A stretch of 64,000 nucleotides of DNA, from positions 226,922 to 290,921 of the forward strand of contig NZ_VLLN01000002.1 in NCBI RefSeq assembly GCF_007830735.1, in the 5' to 3' direction. Numbering within the stretch: the stretch's first letter is position 1; each line of letters opens with the position of its first letter. The translations under genes and the position numbers were made by a program. This document shows, one piece after another, positions 25,764-34,032 of the stretch. Source of the DNA: Geobacter argillaceus (GTDB lineage: Bacteria > Desulfobacterota > Desulfuromonadia > Geobacterales > DSM-12255). The notes below the pieces were generated by a model that made no database searches, was not told where the DNA came from, and was given only the letters and a program-made list of their open reading frames with translations.

Positions 25764-26231
25764 ATGAGCACGTCATTTGATTTCAAACGGTTGCGCCGAT
25801 TCATCACCATCTATGCCGCTGTCCAGGTTGTGCTGGTTCTCCTGCTGGTCTACATGGCGGTCAATTTTCAGGCCGGCCTGCAGGCCGAAGGGCGGCCACA
25901 GCGTTTTCTCCACAGCGTGGTGGCCACCCTGGTCTTTCAGCTGATGCTCTTTTATCCCATCAGAAAGTTTGCTGCCAGCGAGGCGACACGGGAAGTGGAA
26001 GCCTGCGCCACCAACCTCGATCCCGACACGCTGAAAAAGATGCGGACCCGGCGGACCATCGGCGATGTGGTCAAGTGCGGGGCCTTCATCTTCTTCGTCA
26101 CCTTCATCCTGAAGGCGCCACAGGACCGCTTCGTCCTGAGCATCATCTTTTTCACCTTTATCCTGACCTTTCTCTCCTACTTCCAGTGCTTCAACTTTGC
26201 CGCAAAGCGGGAGATGAAGCTGAAGGCCTGA
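25764..26231 (+). CDS. Small integral membrane protein, function unknown
   Basis: The protein has 155 residues with four predicted membrane segments (about 17-36, 50-68, 106-121 and 126-145) and charged loops. TATGGAGAATGG with GGAG precedes the ATG. The last 41 bases overlap the 3' end of the convergent helicase gene. No family recognised. Confidence 0.72.
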   Translation: MSTSFDFKRLRRFITIYAAVQVVLVLLLVYMAVNFQAGLQAEGRPQRFLHSVVATLVFQLMLFYPIRKFAASEATREVEACATNLDPDTLKKMRTRRTIGDVVKCGAFIFFVTFILKAPQDRFVLSIIFFTFILTFLSYFQCFNFAAKREMKLKA

Positions 26232-28722
26232 AAAAGGCCGTCATCTCCGCCAGCACCTCCGCCCCGTCGCCGGTCGACGTCCCGGCCGGCGGCAGGGAGT
26301 GCAGAAACAGCCGGCCATACCCCTTCGACACGATCCGCCGGTCCAGGATCAGCACCACGCCACGGTCCTCCCGGCTCCGGATCAGCCGCCCGAATCCCTG
26401 TTTGAACTTGAGCACCGCCTGGGGAACCGTGTACTCCATGAACGGGTCCCCGCCCCGGGCCGCGATCTGCTCGGCCCGCGCCTCCTGCACCGGATCGGTC
26501 GGCACCCGGAACGGCAGCCGGGTGATCACCACCAGCTCCAGCGCCTTCCCTTGGACGTCAACCCCTTCCCAGAACGAGTCGGTACCGAACAGTACCGCGC
26601 CGGGTGTATTTCTGAACCGGGAGAGGAGCAGGTGGCGGTTCATCTCCCCCTGACGGAGCGGCACCAGCCCGGCATCGAGCAGATCTTTTGCCAGGCGGCC
26701 ATGGACCCGCATCAAAAGGTCATACGAGGTAAACAGCACGAACGCCCGGCCGAGCGAGATGTACAGCGCCTCCCGCAGCGTGTCGGCAAGGGCGACCTCA
26801 TAGCCGCGGGCCGTCGGCTCGGGCATATCTGCCGGAATGCCGATGAAGGCCTGGCGTTCGTAGTCGAACGGCGACGGCAGCAGCAGCTCCACCACCCGCT
26901 CACGGGGGAGCAGGCTGATGCCGGTCCGCTCGGCAAGGAAGTCGAACCGCCCCTCCACTGCCAGGGTCGCCGAGGTGATCACCACGGTCTTGAACTTGTC
27001 CAGGATGACGGCACGGACCATCCGGGCGACCTCAAGAGGGGCAGCGCAGAGCCTGACCACGCTTCCCGCCTTCCCCTTCACCACCTCGAACCAGCGGCAG
27101 ACCTCCTCGTCGCCGGCGAGAAACTGGCCAATGGTCTGGCCGTAGCAGATCAGACGCTCACCGATCCCCTTCAGGTCGATGACGGGACCGGTCATGCGTT
27201 GTCCCACCCGTTCCGGCAACCGGGCACAGGCGTGGCAGAACTCGTCTATCTTCCGGGCAAAGGCCTGGAGCCGGCGGGCAAGTTCCTGCAGACGGGGGGC
27301 GTTCTCCTGCCAGAGCCGGCCCCGGATCAGATCGGGCGTTACCCGGATGCGCCGGTCGCCGCCCGCACCGCCTTTCCCCTTCTCGCGGTTGAGCGACACG
27401 GCGAGCCCGTCCAGCCCCTTGACCACCTCGTCCTTGAGAGCAGCAAGCTCCGGCACCAGCAGTCCTTCCAGGTGGGCCGCCAGCTCCTCGTAGAGATCAT
27501 CGAGCTCTTCCGGCACCTCACGGGAAAGGAGGGCGGAGAGCCGGGGAATGAGGCCCCGTTGGGGCTTTTTCGGATGCTGCAGCTTGGCGAGGGTCTTCAG
27601 CATCCCCTGCTGGGTGACCTGCAGCGAGAGGTGACCGGTGACCACATTCTCCAGGTGGTGGCCCTCGTCGATGATCAGCCGTTCAAAGGGGGGGAGGATG
27701 GCGGAACCGGCGTAGCCGGTCTCCCGGCGGACCGCCAGGTCGGCCATGAGGAGGGCATGGTTCACTACCAGGATATCGGCGCCGGCAGCGGCCCGGCGGG
27801 CGGTGTAGAAAAAGCAGCGCTGATAGTTGGGGCATTTGACCCGGCCGCACTGGTCGGCCTCGCAGTTGACCTCCTCCCACAGCTCACTCCTGGGAATGAA
27901 CGGGAGATCGTCGCGGCAGCCGGTGGGGGTCTGCTCCCCCCAGGCAACGATGGCCGTTAGCTCGTCCGCCTCCTCGGAGAAGAGGGACGGCTCCGACTGC
28001 ACGGTCTCCAGCTTCCGCCGGCAGAGGTAGTTGCCCCGCCCCTTCACCAGCACGGCCCGGAACGTAATGCCGGCGTGCTCCCGGAGAAAGGGGAGGTCCT
28101 TCTTGATCAGCTGTTCCTGGAGGTTGATGGTGTTGGTGGAGACCACCACCCGTTCCTTGTTGCGGACCGCCCAGAGCACGGCCGGCAACAGGTAGGCCAG
28201 GGATTTGCCGGTGCCGGTGCCGGCCTCCACAACCGCCACCCGGTCCGCGTTGAACGCCTCGGCAACGGCAAAGGCCATCCGCACCTGCTCGGGCCGGTGC
28301 TCGTACCCGTCAAGGCTGGTGGCGATGGGACCGCCGGGCGACAGCAGGTGCTCGATCTCCGGCAGGGCGAGCGGTTCGATGCTCCTGCGGGCAAACGGGG
28401 CAACCGCCTGGTAGCAGTCGGTCACACCGTTGTCGACGATGTAGAAGCCGACCCCCTGGTTTCCCAGGACCGAGGCGATCTCTATATCCGGCGCCGAGGG
28501 GGTGAGCTTGCCGCTCGGGTGGTTGTGGATCACCACGTCGCCGAAGGAGACGGCGATGAGGATGGCGGCCACGGCATCCCGATTCCCCCGCGCCAGCGGC
28601 TCGACTCCGACCACCAGCCGCTGCTCGTCGGTCGTCCCCAGGAAGAAGACCTCATTCCCTCCGGCCGCTGTTATTTCCTCCCGCATCCGGAGGATCGCCT
28701 GCTCTGAAAAGTAGTGTTGCAT
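26191..28722 (-). CDS. DinG/XPD-type Fe-S helicase with N-terminal JAMM (RadC-like) domain
   Basis: The protein has 843 residues from the ATG at 28722. The first ~110 residues form a JAMM/MPN metalloprotease-like fold with Glu24, HNHPSG (66-71) and Asp79, as in RadC. The rest is an XPD/DinG superfamily 2 helicase with 'EAGTGTGKS' (Walker A), 'NYLCRRK...C...CGRVKC...C' (four Fe-S cysteines), 'IDEGHHLE' and 'QGFGRLIRSREDRG'. The helicase part probably unwinds DNA or R-loops. A fused JAMM domain suggests coupled protein processing, but this is unproven. The gene stands between ppcA and the membrane-protein gene. Confidence 0.88.
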   Translation of the reverse strand: MQHYFSEQAILRMREEITAAGGNEVFFLGTTDEQRLVVGVEPLARGNRDAVAAILIAVSFGDVVIHNHPSGKLTPSAPDIEIASVLGNQGVGFYIVDNGVTDCYQAVAPFARRSIEPLALPEIEHLLSPGGPIATSLDGYEHRPEQVRMAFAVAEAFNADRVAVVEAGTGTGKSLAYLLPAVLWAVRNKERVVVSTNTINLQEQLIKKDLPFLREHAGITFRAVLVKGRGNYLCRRKLETVQSEPSLFSEEADELTAIVAWGEQTPTGCRDDLPFIPRSELWEEVNCEADQCGRVKCPNYQRCFFYTARRAAAGADILVVNHALLMADLAVRRETGYAGSAILPPFERLIIDEGHHLENVVTGHLSLQVTQQGMLKTLAKLQHPKKPQRGLIPRLSALLSREVPEELDDLYEELAAHLEGLLVPELAALKDEVVKGLDGLAVSLNREKGKGGAGGDRRIRVTPDLIRGRLWQENAPRLQELARRLQAFARKIDEFCHACARLPERVGQRMTGPVIDLKGIGERLICYGQTIGQFLAGDEEVCRWFEVVKGKAGSVVRLCAAPLEVARMVRAVILDKFKTVVITSATLAVEGRFDFLAERTGISLLPRERVVELLLPSPFDYERQAFIGIPADMPEPTARGYEVALADTLREALYISLGRAFVLFTSYDLLMRVHGRLAKDLLDAGLVPLRQGEMNRHLLLSRFRNTPGAVLFGTDSFWEGVDVQGKALELVVITRLPFRVPTDPVQEARAEQIAARGGDPFMEYTVPQAVLKFKQGFGRLIRSREDRGVVLILDRRIVSKGYGRLFLHSLPPAGTSTGDGAEVLAEMTAFFRPSASSPALRQS

Positions 28723-28764
28723 CCGGATGAAGATACATGGTTGGGCCGCGAGGGGCAACAGGGA

Positions 28765-28794
28765 AAGAGGGGACGACCGGAGCCGTCCCCTCTT
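28765..28794 (-). terminator. Terminator downstream of ppcA
   Basis: AAGAGGGGACG (28765-28775) and CGTCCCCTCTT (28784-28794) form a perfect 11-base-pair stem with an 8-base loop, 30 bases beyond the ppcA stop. The T-run is short (TTT), so termination may need Rho or only the stem. Confidence 0.65.
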
Positions 28795-28822
28795 ACTCAC
28801 CCCCGGGATTTCAACACTCCAC

Positions 28823-29095
28823 CTACTTCTTGTGGCACTCCCCGCACTTGGTCGGCCCTTTCTTCAACTCTTCATGGCACCCCTTGCAGGTCTTGTGTGC
28901 CCAATCCTTGCCGAATCCCTCGATCTTGCCGGGGCCCTTCTCGTGACACTTTTTGCACTCCTTCAACGCTTCCTGGTGCTGCTTGTGGGGAAAGGTGATG
29001 TTGCCGTTTTTGGCCGGCAGGGTGATGGTGTCGGCCGCCAGGGCCATGCTGGCGGCAAACAGGGTAAGGGCAACTGCAGAGATGATCCGTTTCAT
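28823..29095 (-). CDS. ppcA: Triheme cytochrome c7, PpcA family
   Basis: The 90-residue precursor has a signal peptide (MKRIISAVALTLFAASMALA) and a mature protein of about 70 residues with three CXXCH sites (CKKCH, CKGCH, CGECH). The segment 'CHEKGPGKIEGFGK' and the C-terminus 'KKGPTKCGECHKK' match what I recall of Geobacter sulfurreducens PpcA almost exactly. It is a periplasmic electron carrier between inner-membrane quinol oxidation and outer-surface cytochromes. AAAGGAG precedes the ATG. Which paralogue (PpcA-E) it is cannot be settled here. Confidence 0.9.
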   Translation of the reverse strand: MKRIISAVALTLFAASMALAADTITLPAKNGNITFPHKQHQEALKECKKCHEKGPGKIEGFGKDWAHKTCKGCHEELKKGPTKCGECHKK

Positions 29096-29275
29096 GATGA
29101 TACTCCTTTCGTTTTTTGGATAATTTTTTATCCGTTTGTGGTAAAAACTACCCCATGGATTAGGGTTACGCCATGGACATCTACCGCCATACGACCCGAT
29201 GTCGGGTTCCGGTCCGGCAGCCCCCACACGAAAACATCATTAAAAATCAGGTCGATACCTATTTGATTGAGAACC

Positions 29276-30214
29276 ATGGATGAAATCCGGGAAAAATCTG
29301 CTCCTGCTCCCTCTCCGGCCCTTGCCATCGATGGCACCAGGATCAAGGGGATCAGGGAAACCAAGAAACTGACCCAGCTCTACGTGGCCAGTGTAGTCGG
29401 CGTCACGACCGACACCATCTCACGCTGGGAAAACAACCGCTACCCGTCCATCAAACGCGACAACGCCGAAAAGCTGGCTGTCGCACTGGAAGTGGATCTG
29501 GAAGAGATCCTCCGGCAGGAAGAGCCGGAAATACTCCCACGGGAAGCGGAACCAGAGTCGGAACAACCCTCTCTCCCCCCGCCCGCACGCCCCCGTTGGG
29601 GTCTCATTGCAGGCATTGCCCTGCTCTTGCTGCTGGCACTGATCCTGTTCTTTTCCCGCCAGTTTGCCGCCCCCCCCACCGCTATCCGCGTGCTGCCACC
29701 ATTTGCCGCACCCGGGACGATCATTCCGGTCCAGGTAAGGATACTTAAGGGTTCCCCTTCAGGCAAGGGTTACATCCTCAAAGAGCAGCTCCCGGCTGGC
29801 TGGAGCCTGGTGAACGCCAATCCGCCGGTTCCGCCGGGCAGGGGTCCGGCCGACGAGGCCAAATGGCTGCTGCCCGCTGCCGAGGGTCAACAGACCGTCT
29901 CCTATACCGTCCAGGTGCCGCCGAATCTTCCCCTGAAAGGAAAGGCCTCGTTTGCCGGCAGCGTGGTCACCCATACCGGAGAGGAAACCAGGACCGAAGC
30001 GGTCGGCGGCTCCCGCACCATCACCGTTGCCGACCGGCACTGGGCCGACCAGAATGGCGACGCCAGGATCGACGACAACGAGATCATGCCGGCCTATTAT
30101 CTGTGCGAAGAGATGAAGGGACTGGGGCTTGACTGGAAGAGCATCGAGGCGATCTGGAACGGCAAAGGGTACCGCTGGGATCCCACCAGCCGCACGTTTA
30201 TCGTGATCAGGTAA
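29276..30214 (+). CDS. Membrane-anchored HTH (XRE-type) protein with periplasmic domain
   Basis: The protein has 312 residues. An XRE/Cro helix-turn-helix lies at about residues 20-80 ('TQLYVASVVGVTTDTISRWENN'). A Pro/Glu linker and one membrane helix ('WGLIAGIALLLLLALILFF', about 108-127) follow, and then a periplasmic beta-rich domain with an EF-hand-like 'DQNGDARIDDNEI' near the end. The architecture resembles RodZ or one-component membrane regulators such as ToxR. It is divergent from ppcA. The ATG at 29276 lacks a strong ribosome site. Confidence 0.8.
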   Translation: MDEIREKSAPAPSPALAIDGTRIKGIRETKKLTQLYVASVVGVTTDTISRWENNRYPSIKRDNAEKLAVALEVDLEEILRQEEPEILPREAEPESEQPSLPPPARPRWGLIAGIALLLLLALILFFSRQFAAPPTAIRVLPPFAAPGTIIPVQVRILKGSPSGKGYILKEQLPAGWSLVNANPPVPPGRGPADEAKWLLPAAEGQQTVSYTVQVPPNLPLKGKASFAGSVVTHTGEETRTEAVGGSRTITVADRHWADQNGDARIDDNEIMPAYYLCEEMKGLGLDWKSIEAIWNGKGYRWDPTSRTFIVIR

Positions 30215-30242
30215 CAAGCCCGGCGGGGGCATGGGGACAGCC

Positions 30243-31016
30243 ATGGCGCAGTTACAGTACACATTGTTTTTCAGGCCCGACCAGCCGGTCACGCTGCACC
30301 TTCACCCCGGAAGCGGGCCGCCCCTGGAGGAAAACGGCATTGTCCTCACGATGGAGGGAGCAATGCTGGTCGTGGAACTGCTGGGCAAGGGGCTCCCGGT
30401 GGAGATTGCCGCCACCGGCGACATGGCGGTAACGGTCACCAGCCTTGACGGCTGGGCGATTTATCGCTGTCACGCCGTCCTGGCCGGGCGGATCAGAGGG
30501 AGAGAACTCCGGCTCCAGCTCGTGGATGAAGTATCAGTCCACCAGCGGCGGGAATATTACCGCCTTGACCTGGACCTGCCGCTGCTCTATAAGGTGCCGG
30601 AAAATCAGTTGCTGAACCATGTCCGGGCCGAGTGCGAACTGCGCAACCGGTTCAGCGCCAACGGCTTCCCGCCACTTTTCGAGCCACATGAAAGCGGGTT
30701 CAAGGTGGTCGGGTGGGAGCCCGGCATGGATCTGCTCCCCCAGCACGTCAACCTGAGCGGCGGCGGCATTCGCATCGTGATGCCGTTCAAACTTCCCATC
30801 GGCACCATGGTCCTTCTTGACCTGTTTCTGGTCGGTCCGCCACCCCGGGTGGTCCACACCATCGGCTCGGTCACCAGGACCGGCGAACTGCGCCTCAACC
30901 TTGGCCACTCCGCCTACCCCACCTCCATGGCCTTTCGCTACCTGGAACAGCGTGACCGGGACGCCATCATCACCCACATATTCAATCAGGAACGGGAAAA
31001 TCTGCAGAAAAAGTGA
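30243..31016 (+). CDS. PilZ-domain protein (c-di-GMP binding)
   Basis: The protein is 257 residues from the ATG at 30243 (GGGGAC upstream); an in-frame ATG at 30231 is possible. An N-terminal YcgR-like beta domain is followed by a PilZ domain with RXXXR (RREYYR region, about residue 105) and NLSGGG (NXSXXG, about 170-175), the two c-di-GMP contact motifs. It probably controls motility, adhesion or exopolysaccharide in response to c-di-GMP. It follows the membrane HTH gene by 28 bases and may be co-transcribed. Confidence 0.85.
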   Translation: MAQLQYTLFFRPDQPVTLHLHPGSGPPLEENGIVLTMEGAMLVVELLGKGLPVEIAATGDMAVTVTSLDGWAIYRCHAVLAGRIRGRELRLQLVDEVSVHQRREYYRLDLDLPLLYKVPENQLLNHVRAECELRNRFSANGFPPLFEPHESGFKVVGWEPGMDLLPQHVNLSGGGIRIVMPFKLPIGTMVLLDLFLVGPPPRVVHTIGSVTRTGELRLNLGHSAYPTSMAFRYLEQRDRDAIITHIFNQERENLQKK

Positions 31017-31031
31017 TCCTGCCTGCCGCAA

Positions 31032-31070
31032 CAAAAACGGCGGGGCGCACCGGAAGATGCCGCCCCGCCG
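31032..31070 (-). terminator. Intrinsic terminator of the OmpA-type lipoprotein gene
   Basis: CGGCGGGGCG (31038-31047) pairs perfectly with CGCCCCGCCG (31061-31070). On the minus strand the stem is followed by TTTTT. It also sits at the 3' end of the PilZ gene and may serve both. Confidence 0.8.
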
Positions 31071-31094
31071 ACATATTGTCCTCTGAACAATTGG

Positions 31095-31751
31095 TTACTG
31101 TTGCTGGTTCGGCTTGATAAAGATGTTCACCCGCCGGTTCATCGCCTTGCCCGACTCCGTATGGTTGTCGCCAATCGGCTTGGACGCACCGTAGCCGATG
31201 GTATTGATGCGGGAGGCAGCCACCCCCTGTCCCACCAGGGCATTCTTCACCGCTTCGGCCCGCCGCTCGGAGAGCTTCTGGTTGTAGTCGGCCTTGCCGG
31301 TACTGTCAGTATGCCCGGCAATCGTGAGGGTTGTCTGGGGGTACTGGTTGACGACCCGGGCCACCCGGGCCAGTTCGTCAAAAGCCCCCCCCTTCACGGC
31401 GTTTGAATTGACGTCAAACAGCAGATCCGACTTGAAGTTGACTGCCAGGGTATCCAGGTCCCGCTGGACGCTGGCACCTTCCACGGCGGAAAACTCCTGG
31501 CGCAGGGCAGCTTCCTGCTTGTCCATGTAGTTGCCGATCAGCCCCCCGCTCAGACCGCCAACCGCCGCACCGATGCCGGCACCGATCAGGGTCGATGAGG
31601 TGTTGCGGCCAATGGCCTGGCCAAGGGCGGCGCCGGCAGCCGCACCGGCACCGGTTCCGATCAGCGACCCCTTCTGGGTCCGGCTCAGCGGTTCGGCACA
31701 CCCCGCCAGTGTTACCGCCAACAAAAGTACTCCGCATACAGTTCTTTTCAT
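31095..31751 (-). CDS. OmpA-family lipoprotein with glycine zipper
   Basis: The protein has 218 residues with signal MKRTVCGVLLLAVTLAGC (lipobox LAGC). A glycine-zipper stretch ('GTGAGAAAGAALGQAIG' and 'GAGIGAAVGGLSGGLIG') is followed by an OmpA peptidoglycan-binding domain ('IAGHTDSTGKADYNQKLSERRAEAV', 'NRRVNIFI'). This is the YiaD/Pal-like arrangement that ties the outer membrane to peptidoglycan. Length and motifs are typical. Confidence 0.9.
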   Translation of the reverse strand: MKRTVCGVLLLAVTLAGCAEPLSRTQKGSLIGTGAGAAAGAALGQAIGRNTSSTLIGAGIGAAVGGLSGGLIGNYMDKQEAALRQEFSAVEGASVQRDLDTLAVNFKSDLLFDVNSNAVKGGAFDELARVARVVNQYPQTTLTIAGHTDSTGKADYNQKLSERRAEAVKNALVGQGVAASRINTIGYGASKPIGDNHTESGKAMNRRVNIFIKPNQQQ

Positions 31752-31785
31752 ATTAAATCTCCTCTCTCAGATTCCTTTGGGTCCT

Positions 31786-31813
31786 GTTATACCAAAGGTT
31801 TCCCAAAACTCAA
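31786..31813 (-). promoter_or_regulatory. sigma70-type promoter of the OmpA-type lipoprotein gene
   Basis: Reading leftward, TTGAGT (31813-31808) and TATAAC (31791-31786) are 16 bases apart. CCTTTGG and CCAAAGG repeats flank the -10 box (31774-31798), which could be an operator. Confidence 0.55.
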
Positions 31814-31934
31814 TGCTCCCCTGCGGGATCAGGCGCTCAGCAGTTGTCGGATATTTTTACACTGCAACTAAACTGCCCATCCCATCACAAGAGACGGCCT
31901 TAACTTTCAGCATGTTACACTGATGGCAAACTGC

Positions 31935-31962
31935 TTGCATTTACGCGAGCAGTCGCTATAGT
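31935..31962 (+). promoter_or_regulatory. sigma70-type promoter of the small conserved gene
   Basis: TTGCAT (31935-31940) and TATAGT (31957-31962) are 16 bases apart, about 60 bases before the ATG at 32021. Confidence 0.55.
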
Positions 31963-32020
31963 AACGGTCAGAGAACAGTTCAAACGCAAGTTGCACCGGA
32001 GACAACGGAGGGAACAATCC

Positions 32021-32224
32021 ATGATGGTCCGCATTATCTACCACGACAACCGGTACGACATGGTCAAGTCCACCAGACTTGACGACCTGATCAGTTCCAA
32101 AGCGGTGGCCAAGTTCGAGCGTTCCAGCGGTTGGGTCACCATCGGCGTCGACCCGATACGCACCCCCAAGAGCCGCCAGCAGTATACCGGCCAGGAACGG
32201 CGGTCGTCCGGCTCAACCACATAG
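32021..32224 (+). CDS. Small conserved protein (GSU3473-like)
   Basis: The protein has 67 residues, beginning MMVRIIYHDNRYDMVKSTRLDDLI and containing 'RSSGWVTIGVDPIR'. GGAGGG lies 9 bases before the ATG at 32021, and a promoter is visible. It resembles a short protein family known from Geobacter (named after GSU3473), function unknown. The family call is from memory and is moderate. Confidence 0.7.
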   Translation: MMVRIIYHDNRYDMVKSTRLDDLISSKAVAKFERSSGWVTIGVDPIRTPKSRQQYTGQERRSSGSTT

Positions 32225-32230
32225 CAGGAA

Positions 32231-33928
32231 TCATCCGGAGACGTCACCCGTCACAACCGCTGATGCCAAGCCGGCCACGTATTCCCGTACCAGATGCTCC
32301 CTGTTCTCACCTTCTATGAATTCCCAGGGAAGGAACTCGTCCAATGGGATGGTGCGCCCTGTCAGCGCCTCCACATCCACACCGAGCTCCTTCGCGGCCC
32401 GACGCCAGTTCCCTGACTCGGCAGCCGCCACCAACAACGGTGCAAGCCGGCGGTCGCCTCGTGACAGGAGTGCCTGCAAAAGCGCCTCCTTGAGCCCCTC
32501 CACCTGTAGCTTCACATTCGGCACCTTGCCCAGCGCCTTGCGGAGCCGGGCGACCTTTCGCTCCAACTCCTTGAGCGGAGCCATGCCGCACCACTGGAAG
32601 GGGGTCCACGGTTTGGGGATGAATGGGTTCACTGACAGGGTGATCTCACCCAGCCGCCGGTTCTGCTTCGCCCGTTCAACCACCCGCAGCCTGATCTTTT
32701 CCACCAATGCCACCAACTCGGCAAGATCGCCATCCGTTTCGGTCGGCAGGCCGATGATGAAGTAGAGCTTCAGGTTCAGGATGTCCCGGGCGATGAGCCG
32801 CTCGCAGGCATCAAGAATCTGGTCCTCGGTGATACCCTTCCGTATCAGGTCCCGCAGCCGCTGTGAACCGCCCTCCGGGGCCAGGGTCGCGGTCTTGTGA
32901 CCGCTCGCCGCCAGCACCTCGATCATCTCGCTATCCAGGCCGTCGATGCGAAGCGAGGAGACCGAGACCTGACCGCCGGCAGCGAGGATATGGGTGCAGA
33001 GTTCGCCGATCCCGTGAAAGTCGCCGACCGCGGCAGCCACCAGGCCGATCCGGCGATGCTCGTGCAGCGCCACGTCCACCTGCCGCTTGATGGTTTGCAG
33101 CGAACGCCCCCGGTAGGGGAGATAGATAAAGCCGGCAGCGCAGAACCGGCACCCCCGCGGGCAGCCGCGGGAAAGCTCCACCAGGTGCATGTCGCCGAAT
33201 TCGGCCTGGGGCGCATGGATACGGGTGCCGGTCGGCTGGCTGTCCAGGTCGGCGGCCCAGACCCGCTGTACCCGGGGAGGGGCACCGCCAGTCGCCCGGA
33301 CTGCGGCCAGGCGGCTATCCTCATATTCAGGGGTATAGAGGCTGGGGACATACATGCCGGGGAGGGTGCAAAGGGTGCGGAGCAGTTCGCTCCGGCCGAC
33401 ACCACCGTTCTCCAGGATGGCAGCAACCAGCGGTGCCAGCAGTGGCTCGGCCTCGCCGATGACCACCAGGTCGAGAAAATCAGCCGCCGGTTCGGGGTTG
33501 AGGAAGAGCGCGGCACCGCCGGCCATGACCAGCGGCATGCTGTTGTTACGATCGGCAGCAAACGGAGGAAGTCCGGCAAGGGAGAAGATGGTCGGTAGGT
33601 TCAGGTAATCGCTCTCGAACGAGACGGAAAAGGCGAGCATGTCGAAATCCGCCACCGGCCGCTGGCTCTCCAGGGAGAGGAGCGATGTGCCGCTGCGCCG
33701 ATACTCCTGCAGATCATCGGCATCGGGCAAAAAGGCCCTCTCGCAGAGGACGCCGGGAATCTCGTTCAGCAGCCCGTGCACCGTCTGGAATCCCAGGTTC
33801 CCCATGGCGGTACGGTAGCGGTTCGGGTAGACAAGGCAGATGGAGAGCGATGCACCACGGCGGGTCGGGAGGGAGCCCTTCTCGGCAGCCAGGGTCTGCC
33901 TGAGTCTTTCAGTGATCTTCCACGACAT
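32231..33928 (-). CDS. Radical SAM protein with N-terminal B12-binding-like domain
   Basis: The protein has 565 residues. The N-terminal part (about 30-190) resembles a cobalamin-binding Rossmann domain ('MLAFSVSFESDYLNL', 'GGAALFLNPEPAADFLDLVVIGEAE'). The radical SAM core follows with 'ELSRGCPRGCRFCAAGF' (CX3CX2C). The substrate is unknown; relatives include YgiQ-type and methylthiotransferase-like enzymes. It lies downstream of ftsZ beyond a terminator. No Shine-Dalgarno site is clear before the ATG at 33928. It converges on the small gene with a 6-base gap. Confidence 0.82.
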   Translation of the reverse strand: MSWKITERLRQTLAAEKGSLPTRRGASLSICLVYPNRYRTAMGNLGFQTVHGLLNEIPGVLCERAFLPDADDLQEYRRSGTSLLSLESQRPVADFDMLAFSVSFESDYLNLPTIFSLAGLPPFAADRNNSMPLVMAGGAALFLNPEPAADFLDLVVIGEAEPLLAPLVAAILENGGVGRSELLRTLCTLPGMYVPSLYTPEYEDSRLAAVRATGGAPPRVQRVWAADLDSQPTGTRIHAPQAEFGDMHLVELSRGCPRGCRFCAAGFIYLPYRGRSLQTIKRQVDVALHEHRRIGLVAAAVGDFHGIGELCTHILAAGGQVSVSSLRIDGLDSEMIEVLAASGHKTATLAPEGGSQRLRDLIRKGITEDQILDACERLIARDILNLKLYFIIGLPTETDGDLAELVALVEKIRLRVVERAKQNRRLGEITLSVNPFIPKPWTPFQWCGMAPLKELERKVARLRKALGKVPNVKLQVEGLKEALLQALLSRGDRRLAPLLVAAAESGNWRRAAKELGVDVEALTGRTIPLDEFLPWEFIEGENREHLVREYVAGLASAVVTGDVSG

Positions 33929-33961
33929 GGGGGAAAGGTACCATGGGGGGACTGGGGTGCA

Positions 33962-34013
33962 AAGGGAAAAAAGACCCGGCCCCCCATCAGGGGGAGAAAG
34001 GGGGGCCGGGGTC
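33962..34013 (-). terminator. Intrinsic terminator at the end of the dcw cluster
   Basis: GACCCGGCCCCCC (33973-33985) pairs with GGGGGGCCGGG plus GTC (34000-34013, one bulge). On the minus strand it is followed by TTTTTT. It is 20 bases beyond the ftsZ stop and closes the dcw operon. Confidence 0.85.
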
Positions 34014-34032
34014 AGGGGTAGTTGAGACTGAT

